Assembly: GCA_002719335.1 (NCBI GenBank)
Contig: PBHE01000017.1
Span: 5,317 to 53,451 of the forward strand
Direction of reading: 5' to 3'
Source: Acidimicrobiaceae bacterium
GTDB lineage: Bacteria > Actinomycetota > Acidimicrobiia > Acidimicrobiales > Poriferisodalaceae
Length of the DNA: 48,135 nucleotides
Positions 15,967 to 24,852 of the stretch are shown one piece after another. The translations under genes and the position numbers were made by a program. The first letter of the stretch is position 1; each line of letters begins with the position of its first letter. A model generated the notes under the pieces. That model was not told the origin of the DNA. It did no database searches and worked only from the letters and a program-made list of their open reading frames with translations.

Positions 15967-17739
15967 ATGCCGAGTCCAAGCGGCCAACCCATTCGAATCG
16001 CTAACTGCAGCGGTTTTTTCGGAGATCGATTAGCTGCCGCCAAAGAAATGGTGGAAGGCGGACCCATTGACGCTTTGACTGGCGACTGGTTGGCCGAACT
16101 GACCATGCTCATTCTGTCACGCATTCAAGCAAAAGCGCCTGGGCGCGGGTACGCACGCACATTCGTTACCCAAATGGAAGATGTCATGGGCGAGTGCCTT
16201 GACCGAGGAATCAAAGTTGTAACAAATGCTGGAGGTCTTAACCCAGAGGGCTGTGCGGATGCAGTTCAAGAGGTAGCGGACCGCTTTGGGATACAACCCA
16301 CGATCGCCTACGTGGCTGGCGATGACCTTTCCGACCGGCTAACGGAATTAATAGCAGCCGGGACGGATTTTGCTCACCTCGACACTGGCCAACCGCTAGG
16401 CGATCTCGCTGATCGAATAGTCACCGCAAATGCATATATCGGATGCTGGGGAATCGTCGAAGCGCTGAACCAAGGAGCGGACATCGTAATTACCGGAAGG
16501 GCGACCGACGCTGCAGTCGTTGCTGGGCCCGCAGCATGGCATCACGGTTGGAAGCGACATGACTGGGATTCCTTGGCAGGCGCCATTGTTGCCGGGCATG
16601 TAATCGAATGTGGAGGCCAAGCCACTGGGGGTAATTACTCGTTTTTCACTGAAATTGAAGACCTCACATACCCAGGGTTTCCATGGGCAGAAGTGTTCGC
16701 AGACGGAAGTTCAATTATTGGTAAGCACGACGGAACCGGGGGAGAGGTTTCAATTGGAACGATCACTTCTCAACTCCTCTACGAGATCCAAAGCGAGCGG
16801 TACCTCAATCCAGACGTAGTGAGTAGGTTCGACACGATTCAGCTGGAGCAGCTCGAAAAAGATCGAGTCAAAATTTTCGGAACTCGTGGAGAACCGGCCC
16901 CCGAAAAACTTAAAGTGGCCATGAATTATCAAGGTGGCTTCCGTAACCAGATATCGATAGGTCTGACTGGCCTGGATATAGAAGAGAAAGCTGAGCTGAT
17001 AAAACGTCAATTTTGGAATAGCTGCCCGTATGGTCCAAATGACTACGAGACCGTCGTCCACAAGTTTCTGCCCACGCACAAACAGAACCCAGCTACCAAT
17101 GAAGAGGCAGTCGCTGTTTACAAGATCATTGTTAAAGATCCTGATGAGCGGAAGGTCGGAAGAGCATTCTCAAACGCGGGCACGGAAATTGGCCTCTGCT
17201 CGATTCCCGGAATGTTCGGTACCGGAGGTGGCCCGGGCCCTGGACAGCCATTTGGTGTCTATTGGCCCGCTTTATTGGATTCGAGTCTTGTGCCAATGGA
17301 AGTTGTCGTGGGGGGAAAACGGACCTTCGTAGACAACACCGACTTCGCGACCGCGCCTGCCATCGAACCGCTCACAGTTTCGCTCCCAGATGCACCTCAA
17401 GGCCCGGCACGGCCCGCTCCACTGGGAACACTTTTCGGCACTAGATCGGGCGACAAAGGACCAAACGCCAACCTTGGTATCTTCGCTCGAAGTCCCGAGG
17501 CATTCGCTTGGTTGCGTGAGTTCTTGACCGTGGACCGCCTCAAATCACTGATGCCAGAGGCAGCAGATCGGAGTATCGACCGCTACGACCTCCCTAACTT
17601 GTGGAGCCTCAACTTTATTTTCCACGGTCTACTTGAAGAGGGTGTGGCCGCATCAACTCGACAGGACCCTCAAGCTAAAGCTCTTGGTGAATACTTGCGT
17701 GCGAAAATTGTTGATATCCCTGAAGTTCTTTTGCCTTAG
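15967..17739 (+). CDS. AtuA family protein (DUF1446; acyclic terpene utilization)
   Basis: The N-terminal 'IRIANCSGFFGDRLAAAKEM' and 'DALTGDWLAELTM', together with 'VVTNAGGLNPEGCADAV' and 'NQGADIVITGRATDAAVVAG', are hallmarks of the AtuA/DUF1446 family. The C-terminal 100 residues starting at 'LFGTRSGDKGPNANLGIFAR' form the associated small domain. In Pseudomonas AtuA belongs to citronellol/geraniol catabolism, but its reaction is not settled. None of the AtuC/AtuF biotin-carboxylase genes is present nearby. ATG 15967 is chosen because GAGGA lies just upstream; the open frame starts at 15916. 590 residues. Its stop overlaps the convergent FAH-family gene by 4 bp. Confidence 0.85.
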   Translation: MPSPSGQPIRIANCSGFFGDRLAAAKEMVEGGPIDALTGDWLAELTMLILSRIQAKAPGRGYARTFVTQMEDVMGECLDRGIKVVTNAGGLNPEGCADAVQEVADRFGIQPTIAYVAGDDLSDRLTELIAAGTDFAHLDTGQPLGDLADRIVTANAYIGCWGIVEALNQGADIVITGRATDAAVVAGPAAWHHGWKRHDWDSLAGAIVAGHVIECGGQATGGNYSFFTEIEDLTYPGFPWAEVFADGSSIIGKHDGTGGEVSIGTITSQLLYEIQSERYLNPDVVSRFDTIQLEQLEKDRVKIFGTRGEPAPEKLKVAMNYQGGFRNQISIGLTGLDIEEKAELIKRQFWNSCPYGPNDYETVVHKFLPTHKQNPATNEEAVAVYKIIVKDPDERKVGRAFSNAGTEIGLCSIPGMFGTGGGPGPGQPFGVYWPALLDSSLVPMEVVVGGKRTFVDNTDFATAPAIEPLTVSLPDAPQGPARPAPLGTLFGTRSGDKGPNANLGIFARSPEAFAWLREFLTVDRLKSLMPEAADRSIDRYDLPNLWSLNFIFHGLLEEGVAASTRQDPQAKALGEYLRAKIVDIPEVLLP

Positions 17740-18635
17740 AGAAGCTGGGTCTTTGGCTCACTGACTACCGGATTGGTGAGAGTACCTATTCCGTCGATCG
17801 TGATCGAAACCTCATCACCCGGCGAGAGCATCCTGGGGGGATCCCAAAATAGACCAACCCCGGCTGGCGTCCCTGTTGCTATCACGGTTCCAGGTTCCAG
17901 AGTAAAGGCGGTCGAAAGATGGTGAACGATGTCGAAGCAGTCAAAGATCAAGTCATCTGTGTTGGAGTCTTGGCGAATTTCTCCATTCACCCGTGTGGTG
18001 AGTTGTCGATTGTGTGGATCAAATGAGGCGTCACTGACCATCCAGGGACCCAAGGGCCCGTGAGTGTCCCAGGACTTACCCATAAGCATCGTAGGACTCG
18101 CACGCTGCCAATCTCGAACGCTGACATCGTTCATGATGCTGTAACCGGCAATTACCTCGTGTGCCCGATCTCTTGGAACGTGACGGCAACGGCGGCCAAT
18201 GATGATCGCCAACTCACCTTCGTAGTCCACCATCTCCGACGCAACCTCCGGAATATGAATTCCGGCGCCTGGCCCAACGATGCAGTTGTGGTGTTTTGTG
18301 AAAATGATCGGGGTCGTAGGCACATCTCTGCCGCCTTCTTCAGCGTGAGCGCGATAGTTCAACCCCACGGCGAGAATCGCAGGAGGCGCTCCAACTGGCG
18401 ACAGAAGGTGGGCCTCCGACAAGGATGTCCGCTCACCAGAAGGCAGCTCTCCTATTGGTGCTTTAGAAGCCAATAAGCCGGGGAGGTCATCGTGTTTGGT
18501 TTCCAGATCGATGAGTTCCTCCCCATCTACCAGAGCGATGCGAACAGAACTTTCACGGAGATGTCGCGCTATAAACATGTAGGGACCATAGTCCCGGCCT
18601 TGTCGTGATGGGCGCGCTCTGGCACTCTTAGTCAT
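17736..18635 (-). CDS. Fumarylacetoacetate hydrolase family protein
   Basis: FAH-fold enzyme, active as hydrolase, decarboxylase or isomerase on 2-oxo acids. Motifs are 'ILAVGLNYRAHAEEGG', 'PIIFTKHHNCIVGPG', 'VDYEGELAIIIGRR' with the metal-binding Glu pair, 'GYSIMNDVSVRDWQ' and 'GTVIATGTPAGVG'. These match the YcgM/5-carboxymethyl-2-hydroxymuconate-isomerase-like branch. GTG/ATG at 18635 gives 299 residues; Met20 (18578) is a plausible alternative start as the domain begins there. It may act with the convergent AtuA-family protein or the crotonases in acid catabolism, but that is inference. Confidence 0.88.
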   Translation of the reverse strand: MTKSARARPSRQGRDYGPYMFIARHLRESSVRIALVDGEELIDLETKHDDLPGLLASKAPIGELPSGERTSLSEAHLLSPVGAPPAILAVGLNYRAHAEEGGRDVPTTPIIFTKHHNCIVGPGAGIHIPEVASEMVDYEGELAIIIGRRCRHVPRDRAHEVIAGYSIMNDVSVRDWQRASPTMLMGKSWDTHGPLGPWMVSDASFDPHNRQLTTRVNGEIRQDSNTDDLIFDCFDIVHHLSTAFTLEPGTVIATGTPAGVGLFWDPPRMLSPGDEVSITIDGIGTLTNPVVSEPKTQLL

Positions 18636-18679
18636 CAGACTGCTCTCGTCGCGACGGCGGTTGTGTAACTAGGAGCAAA

Positions 18680-19192
18680 GTGTCGATGCGTGGATCTGAA
18701 ACCGGCGCGGATTCAATCACCGAAGCCATCACTGGCCTACCCGATGGTCGAGTATTTCCAGTCATGCTTGAACGTAAAGTCGCTCTGGCTCGTCGAACCC
18801 TAAAACCTGTTTCGGTTATTTTCTTCGAGATCGACGAATTTGATTCTTTCGCTCCCTACATTCGTGAACATGCAATGAGAGTTACCTCGAGAGTTATCAC
18901 CAACACCCTTCGAGAATCCGACACGGTTTGCGGTCTCGGCGGCGGTGTATTGGGAGCTCTATTGGATGACACGTCGGAAGCCGGGGCCATATGGGCTGCG
19001 GACAGGATCCGTCAAGCCAACGCTGAGGCTCCTTCGCGAGATGTCGTGAGTCTCTCCGCAGGTGTGGCTTGTTACCCAACTCATGCTATGGATGGGCAAG
19101 ACTTGTTAGAGGCTGCTCGAACAGCTTGTGAGATGGCAGTAGAACATGGTCCCGGCCGGATTCAGGTGGCGGCCGGCGCGGACAGCCTCTGA
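18680..19192 (+). CDS. Degenerate GGDEF-domain protein
   Basis: A 170-residue single-domain protein with the fold pattern of GGDEF domains: 'KPVSVIFFEIDEFDSF', 'VITNTLRESDTVCGLGG', and the C-terminal 'VSLSAGVACYPTHAMDGQDL'. The signature loop reads G-G-G-V-L (residues 87-91) where active cyclases have GG(D/E)EF, and the usual Arg before it is Gly. The metal/catalytic acid is therefore missing and diguanylate cyclase activity is unlikely. It could still bind GTP or c-di-GMP, or act as a structural partner. No partner kinase or EAL gene is beside it. Confidence 0.8.
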   Translation: MSMRGSETGADSITEAITGLPDGRVFPVMLERKVALARRTLKPVSVIFFEIDEFDSFAPYIREHAMRVTSRVITNTLRESDTVCGLGGGVLGALLDDTSEAGAIWAADRIRQANAEAPSRDVVSLSAGVACYPTHAMDGQDLLEAARTACEMAVEHGPGRIQVAAGADSL

Positions 19193-19243
19193 AGCGAGGA
19201 CTTTGCAGACTATTGTCCAACTTGAGACGAGCAAAGCGAAACC

Positions 19244-20059
19244 ATGGAACAGTCCTACGAAAATGTTGTCGTCGACTCGCCACAGCCGGGCGTTGCTCGA
19301 ATTACGCTAAACCGACCCGAACGGCTGAACGCGCTGACCTATGGCCTCGTAAGTGACTTGCATCACGCATTAGACCTCATAGACAGCGATCATGAAACCA
19401 GGGCCATAATCATCACTGGTGCTGGCAGGGGCTTTTGTGCAGGCCTGGACCTAACGGGATTTGGGGTGATGCCCGGAACTGAAAACCTTGGGCGGCAACA
19501 GCAAGGGATGGCGGTGCAACAGTACATCGCTGAACTCGTTCACCACATGCGAGATGTGCGTCAGCCCATTATCGCGGCGATAAATGGCGCGGCGGCAGGC
19601 GGCGGCTTCGCTATTGCCTGCGCCAGCGACGTCCGATACTGCAGCACATCAGCCAAATTTGGAACTGCCTTTGTGCGCCTCGGAATCTCTGGTTGCGACA
19701 TCGGCGTAAGTTGGATGTTGCCACGCCTAATTGGGGCTTCTCGCGCCTGGGAACTAATGCTCACTGGTCGCGTAATTACCTCAGACGAAGCCAACCGAAT
19801 CGGGCTTGTCAGTAACGTCGTATCCGATGGAGAGTTAATTGATACGTGCTTAGGCGTAGCCGCTGAGATTGCAGGCAACAGCCCTTTCGGGGTCTGGATG
19901 ACGAAAGAAGTCATGTGGTCAAACCTGGAAATCCCAAGCCTGAAGGCCGGAATTGACATGGAAAACCGCACTCAAATACTCGCTTCAGGTACCGAGGACA
20001 GCAAAGAAGCGATGGCTTCCTTCCTCACGAAATCTCAGGTGGAGTGGAAGAATCGCTAA
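19244..20059 (+). CDS. Enoyl-CoA hydratase/isomerase family protein (crotonase 3)
   Basis: 271-residue crotonase. 'ARITLNRPERLNALTYGL', 'ITGAGRGFCAGLDLTGFG', 'AINGAAAGGGFAIACASDVR' and 'LGISGCDIGVSWMLPRLIG' are the standard nucleotide-pocket, oxyanion-hole and active-site segments. The Glu normally seen in the last motif is replaced by Gly/Cys-Asp ('SGCDIG'), a pattern I associate with actinobacterial ECH paralogs, so it may be an isomerase or hydrolase rather than a hydratase. Substrate unknown. Confidence 0.88.
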   Translation: MEQSYENVVVDSPQPGVARITLNRPERLNALTYGLVSDLHHALDLIDSDHETRAIIITGAGRGFCAGLDLTGFGVMPGTENLGRQQQGMAVQQYIAELVHHMRDVRQPIIAAINGAAAGGGFAIACASDVRYCSTSAKFGTAFVRLGISGCDIGVSWMLPRLIGASRAWELMLTGRVITSDEANRIGLVSNVVSDGELIDTCLGVAAEIAGNSPFGVWMTKEVMWSNLEIPSLKAGIDMENRTQILASGTEDSKEAMASFLTKSQVEWKNR

Positions 20060-20233
20060 ACACCTAACGCACACTCGGCCATTGTCGAAGAGCAGGGGGC
20101 CGATCGCAGGTCGTGCATGTCCACAGCGAGCTGGACAGAAGCCACAGCGGGGCGGCTTCTCGGCGGGCTGACTCCACTTATCGACGTTGAAGCCTTCACC
20201 TAGAAGACCGTTGAAGAAAACCTCGGTCGCCAA
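19985..20233 (-). CDS. Possible small Cys4 zinc-finger protein
   Basis: An 82-codon frame starting at TTG 20233, 18 bp after the gamma-glutamyltransferase stop on the same strand. Residues about 30-60 hold 'CGFC' and, 21 residues later, 'CVRC', spaced like the C4 zinc finger at the N-terminus of ClpX and in related small actinobacterial proteins. The last 25 codons run antisense into the 3' end of crotonase 3. No Shine-Dalgarno is visible and the start is a rare codon, so this may be chance; the Cys pairs are the only positive sign. Confidence 0.3.
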   Translation of the reverse strand: MATEVFFNGLLGEGFNVDKWSQPAEKPPRCGFCPARCGHARPAIGPLLFDNGRVCVRCLAILPLHLRFREEGSHRFFAVLGT

Positions 20234-20234
20234 T

Positions 20235-20253
20235 GAGAACTAAGTACGTTCTC
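20235..20253. other. Inverted repeat at the gamma-glutamyltransferase stop
   Basis: GAGAAC at 20235-20240 pairs with GTTCTC at 20248-20253 around the 7-nt loop TAAGTAC, overlapping the minus-strand stop codon. It could be a weak terminator or mRNA end-structure; there is no T-run on the minus strand. Confidence 0.35.
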
Positions 20254-21841
20254 AATATCCAGCAGCAGCACCAACTGAAGCTCTGGGGTCAGCCGCCCCA
20301 GCCAAGCTCCCATCCTTCACCTCGATGATGTGAGCGTGCCCGAAACCGCTGTTATGCGCAGAAGCGGTCCGGATGCTATGTCCTAACCGCTGTAGAGCTG
20401 CCTCGGCTGACGCTGCAGAACCTTCTAACTCAAGCACAATTTCTCCAGGGTTAGCCCACGTATGAAAACCAGTGGGGTTAGCGCCTGCGAGACGCCACCG
20501 AGGTGCCGATAAAGCCTCCGCGGGGCTTTGCCCAACGAGAAGAAGCCGGGCCAACAACTGAAGCACTATCTGTGGTTGTGAATCTCCACCCATCGTTCCA
20601 ACGACCGCTTTAAGGCTCCCGTCGAAATTCGCCACCAAAGTCGGTGCGAGCGTATGCGGAGGGCGACGACCTGGGCCGTAAGCCGACTGGTAATTCGGAT
20701 TCGTCGAAAAACCAATGCCTCTGTTGTGCAGGGAGATCCCCGTTTTAGGCATAAACGCCAATGCTCCCCAGCCTGACGCATTGGACTGAATTAGTGATAC
20801 TCCCATCCGATCCCGGTCCACGGCATTTAAGTAAATGGTGTCGCCAGGATTTATCCCGGTTGAGACACTCGAAACTTTGTTGCGGTGTATCTGGTGGGCG
20901 CGCGGAGCCAACCGTTCTTCTTTCAACAAATCACTTCCGTTGGCATGCTCATGAAGCATTTCAGGCCGATCAAAACCTGCTTGGAGTGCTGATTCGGCCA
21001 ACAGATGCACAAAAAGTGGGTCGTCGACATCTGTTGGTAAGTCCAGTTGGTCGGCAATCCAGGCTGCTGACAAACAAAGGTAACCCTGAGAGTTTGGCGG
21101 CACACTCCAGATGCGATAACCGAACGCATCGACCGAGATTGGATCGACCCAATCTGACTGCGAAGTTGCCAGGTCTTGCTCGGAGTACTCGCCGGCCCCG
21201 AACCGGATTAACTCGTCACCGAAATCGCCGCCATAGAACGCGTCTCGGCCGCTTGTGGCTATCTCCCTCATTACCTGCGCGACTCCTGGCCGACGAATAA
21301 TTGCCCCAGGTTGAGGTGTCCCGTCTCGAAAGTAATCCTGGCTGTGATCGACTCCATTGAGCATGTGAGTGGCCTCGGCGCACTCCGCACTGATGGGAAA
21401 ACCATCCTCTGCAAGTCCGATCGCGTCCTGAAGTACCTGTTCGAGAGGTAATCGACCAAATTCTCGGTGCAGAGCGCACCACCCGTCGACACAACCCGGA
21501 ACCGGGATGCTTCGAGGATCATTGCGAAACGGCATCTCATCGAAACCGTCGCTCTTTAGTCGAGCGAGATCGGCTCCGCTGCCCGAGCGGCCACTCGCAT
21601 TTAACGCGCGCGGTTGGTTCTCTCCAGGAACATGCACCAGTGCCCACAGATCTCCTCCCATCCCACACATGTGTTGGCTGGTAACCGCGAGGACCGCCGA
21701 AGCGGCAATCGCAGCGTCTACAGCGCTGCCTCCTTTGCGCATAGCCGCGATGCCAGCACCGCTAGCGAGGTGATCAATCGTGCATACCATCCCGTTCCTT
21801 GCGTGGCGGGTGACAAAAGGAACTTTGTGGCCCGATGACAT
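20252..21841 (-). CDS. Gamma-glutamyltransferase family protein
   Basis: Ntn-hydrolase that self-cleaves into two chains. 'AAMRKGGSAVDAAIAASAVL', 'TSQHMCGMGGDLWALVH' and 'RSIPVPGCVDGWCALHREFG' belong to the large subunit; 'GDTIYLNAVDRDRMGVSLIQ' holds the nucleophile, Thr335, which becomes the N-terminus of the small subunit; 'GTMGGDSQPQIVLQLLARLL' is the conserved C-terminal motif. No signal peptide is seen, unlike classical periplasmic GGTs, so the enzyme may be cytoplasmic and act on gamma-glutamyl or acyl amides other than glutathione. ATG 21841 overlaps the upstream stop by one base (TGATG). Confidence 0.88.
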   Translation of the reverse strand: MSSGHKVPFVTRHARNGMVCTIDHLASGAGIAAMRKGGSAVDAAIAASAVLAVTSQHMCGMGGDLWALVHVPGENQPRALNASGRSGSGADLARLKSDGFDEMPFRNDPRSIPVPGCVDGWCALHREFGRLPLEQVLQDAIGLAEDGFPISAECAEATHMLNGVDHSQDYFRDGTPQPGAIIRRPGVAQVMREIATSGRDAFYGGDFGDELIRFGAGEYSEQDLATSQSDWVDPISVDAFGYRIWSVPPNSQGYLCLSAAWIADQLDLPTDVDDPLFVHLLAESALQAGFDRPEMLHEHANGSDLLKEERLAPRAHQIHRNKVSSVSTGINPGDTIYLNAVDRDRMGVSLIQSNASGWGALAFMPKTGISLHNRGIGFSTNPNYQSAYGPGRRPPHTLAPTLVANFDGSLKAVVGTMGGDSQPQIVLQLLARLLLVGQSPAEALSAPRWRLAGANPTGFHTWANPGEIVLELEGSAASAEAALQRLGHSIRTASAHNSGFGHAHIIEVKDGSLAGAADPRASVGAAAGY

Positions 21842-23229
21842 CAGGAGTCTTCCTGTGGGAGCAGGACATGGGGGTTCAACACTTGCTGAGGGTCGAGGGC
21901 GTGTTTGATGGATCGGAACGCGGATATTTCTGCAGTCGTTCGATTGAGATGTAAGAAGTTTTTCTTTGCGGTACCGATCCCGTGCTCAGCTGAGATGCTG
22001 CCACCGAGCTTCGCTACATATTCAAGAACAGCCGCGTCGACTCGCTCGGAAGGGGCACCTCCGTTGTTTGCCAGGACATTGACATGGACATTTCCGTCAC
22101 CTAAGTGGCCGAACATGTAAACAGATAAGTCTCCGTCAAGGGCCGAAACAACTGAAGGTAGTTGACTAATGAACTCAGCGAGCTTCGAAGCTCCCAAGGT
22201 CACATCCAGTTTGTGAGGAGTGCCTTTTGCGGAAATGGCTTCGGTCACTTTCTCCCTGTATTGCCATAGGTTGTTGCGACTGGATGTATCAACGCCAACG
22301 CCGACGTCAACCACAACCGCTCCTAGATCATCGATGGCGCCTGCGAGCTCTTCCAGGGGATCGTTCGAACCGGCCGCCTCCACGATTAGCCAAGCCGCAC
22401 TTTTCTCACCGATAGGAACAGCGGAACCAATGTGTTCGGACACTAGGTGCATAGCGTCGCTAAAAAGGACCTCCACCGCATGAAGGGAAGGTACTGAGCG
22501 TTTCAGAGCGGAGGTTGCCTCCACTGCGTCCTCCACGCTGCTGAACGCGAGCATCGCGGTACAGCGGACCGGCAAATAGGGGTGAAGGCGTAGGCGCGCT
22601 CTAGTGATGATCGCCAACGTCCCTTCGCTCCCTGCCAATAACGAAGGCAAGTGGTATCCCGTATTATCTTTCTCGAGGCCTTCAAGATGGCTGATAACTG
22701 ACCCATCAGCGAGCACCGCTTCTATCCCAAGTACCTGTTCTCGCATGGCGCCATACCGCAGGACATTGATTCCTCCAGCATTGGTCGCGATCATCCCCCC
22801 GATCGTGCAACTGTCGCGCGCCGCCAAATCAACGCCAATAACGAGTGAGGAAGAGGCGACGTGGTTTTGAGCTTGGACAAGGGTGACACCGGCCCCCAAG
22901 GTGACCTGTTGAGCAAGTTGATCAACAGCTTCGCATTGGTCTAATCGCACAGTTGAGACGACAATCTCGCCGTTCAGAGGAACGCTTCCGCCGACCAGCC
23001 CTGTATTCCCGCCTTGGGGCACGATGGCCAACCCAGCTTCCGCTACCAGAATGACGACCTGAGCTAATTCAAAGGTGTTCGCTGGTCGAACCACTAGAGG
23101 AGTGTGTCCCTGAAACCTTCCGGTCCAGTCCGTGGAATAACCAGCGGTCAGGTCAGCGTCTTGTAGGAGATGGTTGTCGCCAACAACAGTCCTGAGCTTG
23201 CGACCAAGGTCGGAAATTTCATCACTCAT
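21841..23229 (-). CDS. FAD-binding oxidoreductase of the D-2-hydroxyacid/glycolate dehydrogenase type
   Basis: 462-residue FAD-linked oxidase. The PP-loop region 'AIVPQGGNTGLVGGSVP' and 'DSCTIGGMIATNAGGINVLR' bind FAD; 'YMFGHLGDGNVHVNV' and 'GSISAEHGIGTAKKNFL' in the C-terminal cap are typical of D-lactate and D-2-hydroxyglutarate dehydrogenases. The open frame extends to 23295, but ATG 23229 with GGGGAAG about 7 nt upstream is the better start; it lies within the last codons of the phosphodiesterase gene (8-bp overlap). Electron acceptor and exact hydroxyacid are not known. Confidence 0.9.
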   Translation of the reverse strand: MSDEISDLGRKLRTVVGDNHLLQDADLTAGYSTDWTGRFQGHTPLVVRPANTFELAQVVILVAEAGLAIVPQGGNTGLVGGSVPLNGEIVVSTVRLDQCEAVDQLAQQVTLGAGVTLVQAQNHVASSSLVIGVDLAARDSCTIGGMIATNAGGINVLRYGAMREQVLGIEAVLADGSVISHLEGLEKDNTGYHLPSLLAGSEGTLAIITRARLRLHPYLPVRCTAMLAFSSVEDAVEATSALKRSVPSLHAVEVLFSDAMHLVSEHIGSAVPIGEKSAAWLIVEAAGSNDPLEELAGAIDDLGAVVVDVGVGVDTSSRNNLWQYREKVTEAISAKGTPHKLDVTLGASKLAEFISQLPSVVSALDGDLSVYMFGHLGDGNVHVNVLANNGGAPSERVDAAVLEYVAKLGGSISAEHGIGTAKKNFLHLNRTTAEISAFRSIKHALDPQQVLNPHVLLPQEDS

Positions 23230-24001
23230 GCATGTCTTCCCCATTGCACCAAAGACCGCGCCGACGTAATACTTCCAAAAGAGTCGCTGGAACATCGGTC
23301 ATTATGCCGTCGACCCCCAGGTCAAGCAGTGCATCCATTTCCTCTACCTCATCGATGGTCCAGACGTGTACAGCGATATCAAGTTCGTGACATCTCGCGA
23401 CAAATCTTTGGTCCACTATTGGAATAGGCCCCTGCCGAATCGGAACCTGAGCTGCCCGCCCACGAAACGTTTTGAGGGGAAAATGCCAGGAAGACAATCG
23501 AGCGCGCAACACCTCGACGGGACCCATGCTCAGACACACGGCGTCTCCGAATTCCTCGTGGATTCGCTTTAGACGAGCATCTGAGAAAGCGCCCACACAA
23601 ACTCTGTCCAGTGCATCCAATTCTCGGAGCTCACGAATTAGAGGATCAACAGCGTTGTTCGCTTTGGGGTCAATATTGACTCGTAAATCTGGAAAACTCA
23701 GCATCAATTCACTGAAACGGGGGATGGGCTCTCGCCCATCCACCAAAGCTTGACTTACGTCACTCCACGTCAGCTCAGAGATCTGTCCGACAGCGTTAGT
23801 TACCCGATCTAGTCGGTCGTCATGAAAGGCAACGAGGACTCCATCTGAGGTGGCATGAACGTCTGTCTCCACGTAACGGAAACCAAGATCGACGGCTCCT
23901 TGGAACGCGGGCATCGTGTTCTCAGGCCACGCGCCGGCTCCTCCCCGATGCGCTATCGGAATCGGGATCGGTGTGTCGAGAAAAGGATGAGTAGCAGACA
24001 T
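23222..24001 (-). CDS. Glycerophosphodiester phosphodiesterase (GDPD)
   Basis: Hydrolyses glycerophosphodiesters to glycerol-3-phosphate and an alcohol. The catalytic motif set is intact: 'IAHRGGAGAWPENT' (His, Arg, Glu), 'YVETDVHATSDGVLVAFHDD' (Glu, Asp, His) and the C-terminal 'VHVWTIDEVEEMDALLDLGV' with 'GVDGIMTDVP'. No signal peptide, so cytoplasmic. The frame opens at 24175, but ATG 24001 gives the family N-terminus (259 residues) and leaves 59 bp to the divergent SirB1-like gene. First gene of a tightly coupled three-gene run. Confidence 0.92.
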   Translation of the reverse strand: MSATHPFLDTPIPIPIAHRGGAGAWPENTMPAFQGAVDLGFRYVETDVHATSDGVLVAFHDDRLDRVTNAVGQISELTWSDVSQALVDGREPIPRFSELMLSFPDLRVNIDPKANNAVDPLIRELRELDALDRVCVGAFSDARLKRIHEEFGDAVCLSMGPVEVLRARLSSWHFPLKTFRGRAAQVPIRQGPIPIVDQRFVARCHELDIAVHVWTIDEVEEMDALLDLGVDGIMTDVPATLLEVLRRRGLWCNGEDMHE

Positions 24002-24060
24002 GTGCTGCCAGTATTGCGGTTCACCGCTTCGTTGGATAGCCGAGCTACTCTCCGCGTCTA

Positions 24061-24852
24061 GTGTCTTCCTCTTTTCATCCCCCGCTTCGACATTTTCAAG
24101 ACGCATTACTTGAGTCACCTCTGCGGCTCGATATTGCCGCACTGTCGGTTGGTGCCCACTGTCGCCAAGCTTCAATCGATGTGGAAAGGCAGCTATCCAA
24201 GATCGATCATCTTGCTGAGGAAATCTCGGACCGAACGCTTCCCGGGATCGTCGAGTTCCTGTTCCAAGAACAAGGTTTCGGTGGAGACAAAAATAACTAT
24301 TACGACCCAGCGAATAGCTACATCGACCAAGTGCTTCAACGTAAGCGAGGCATCCCTATCACCCTGGCTGTCATCACCATTGAGGTGGCTCGCCGATGCG
24401 GCGTCCCCCTTTTCGGTGTGGGTATGCCCGGACACTTTCTTGTTGGGCATCGAGACGCCGAAGGCGTATTCGTTGACCCGTTTGAAGGCAAGATCATTGA
24501 CCAGTCAGCAGCTCGAACTCTTTTCTTGACGCTTCACCCGGCACAAGAATTTCGACCAGAATTCTTGAGCGAAACTGCACCCAAGGCCATTGTGTTGCGT
24601 TTGCTAAATAACCTTCGGATGATTCACTTGAGAGACCGAGGTGTCTCAGAGTTGGTGTCTGTTCTCGAATTGCTGGTCTGTTTTGATGACTGCCCCATAG
24701 ATGAGTTTCATCGTTTGGCTGCGGCATTGGACGCCCTGGGGAGAACTGATGAGGCAGCTCGTCACCTAGAGAAAGCAGCTGGTCGATACAGAGGAACGGA
24801 TGCCGAGCAGATGAGGGCCCGAGCGACTCAACTCTGGGCGCGTTTGAACTGA
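24061..24852 (+). CDS. SirB1 family protein (transglutaminase-like plus TPR)
   Basis: 263 residues. 'YYDPANSYIDQVLQRKRGIP' and 'GVPLFGVGMPGHFLVGHRD' are the conserved core of the SirB1/transglutaminase-like family, and 'DPFEGKIIDQ' follows as usual. The C-terminal third has TPR-like helices ('LAAALDALGRTDEAARHLEK'). Members are widespread and often near peptide-chain-release or DNA-repair genes, but their biochemical role is not established. GTG 24061 start; divergent from GDPD. Confidence 0.82.
   Translation: MSSSFHPPLRHFQDALLESPLRLDIAALSVGAHCRQASIDVERQLSKIDHLAEEISDRTLPGIVEFLFQEQGFGGDKNNYYDPANSYIDQVLQRKRGIPITLAVITIEVARRCGVPLFGVGMPGHFLVGHRDAEGVFVDPFEGKIIDQSAARTLFLTLHPAQEFRPEFLSETAPKAIVLRLLNNLRMIHLRDRGVSELVSVLELLVCFDDCPIDEFHRLAAALDALGRTDEAARHLEKAAGRYRGTDAEQMRARATQLWARLN

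Noticed and set aside
18060-18476. A 138-codon open frame on the plus strand
   Set aside because: Antisense to the FAH-family gene, whose motifs are complete.
20761-21300. A 179-codon open frame on the plus strand
   Set aside because: It runs antisense to the middle of the well-supported gamma-glutamyltransferase gene, and its translation is Arg/Pro/Leu-rich with no family pattern.
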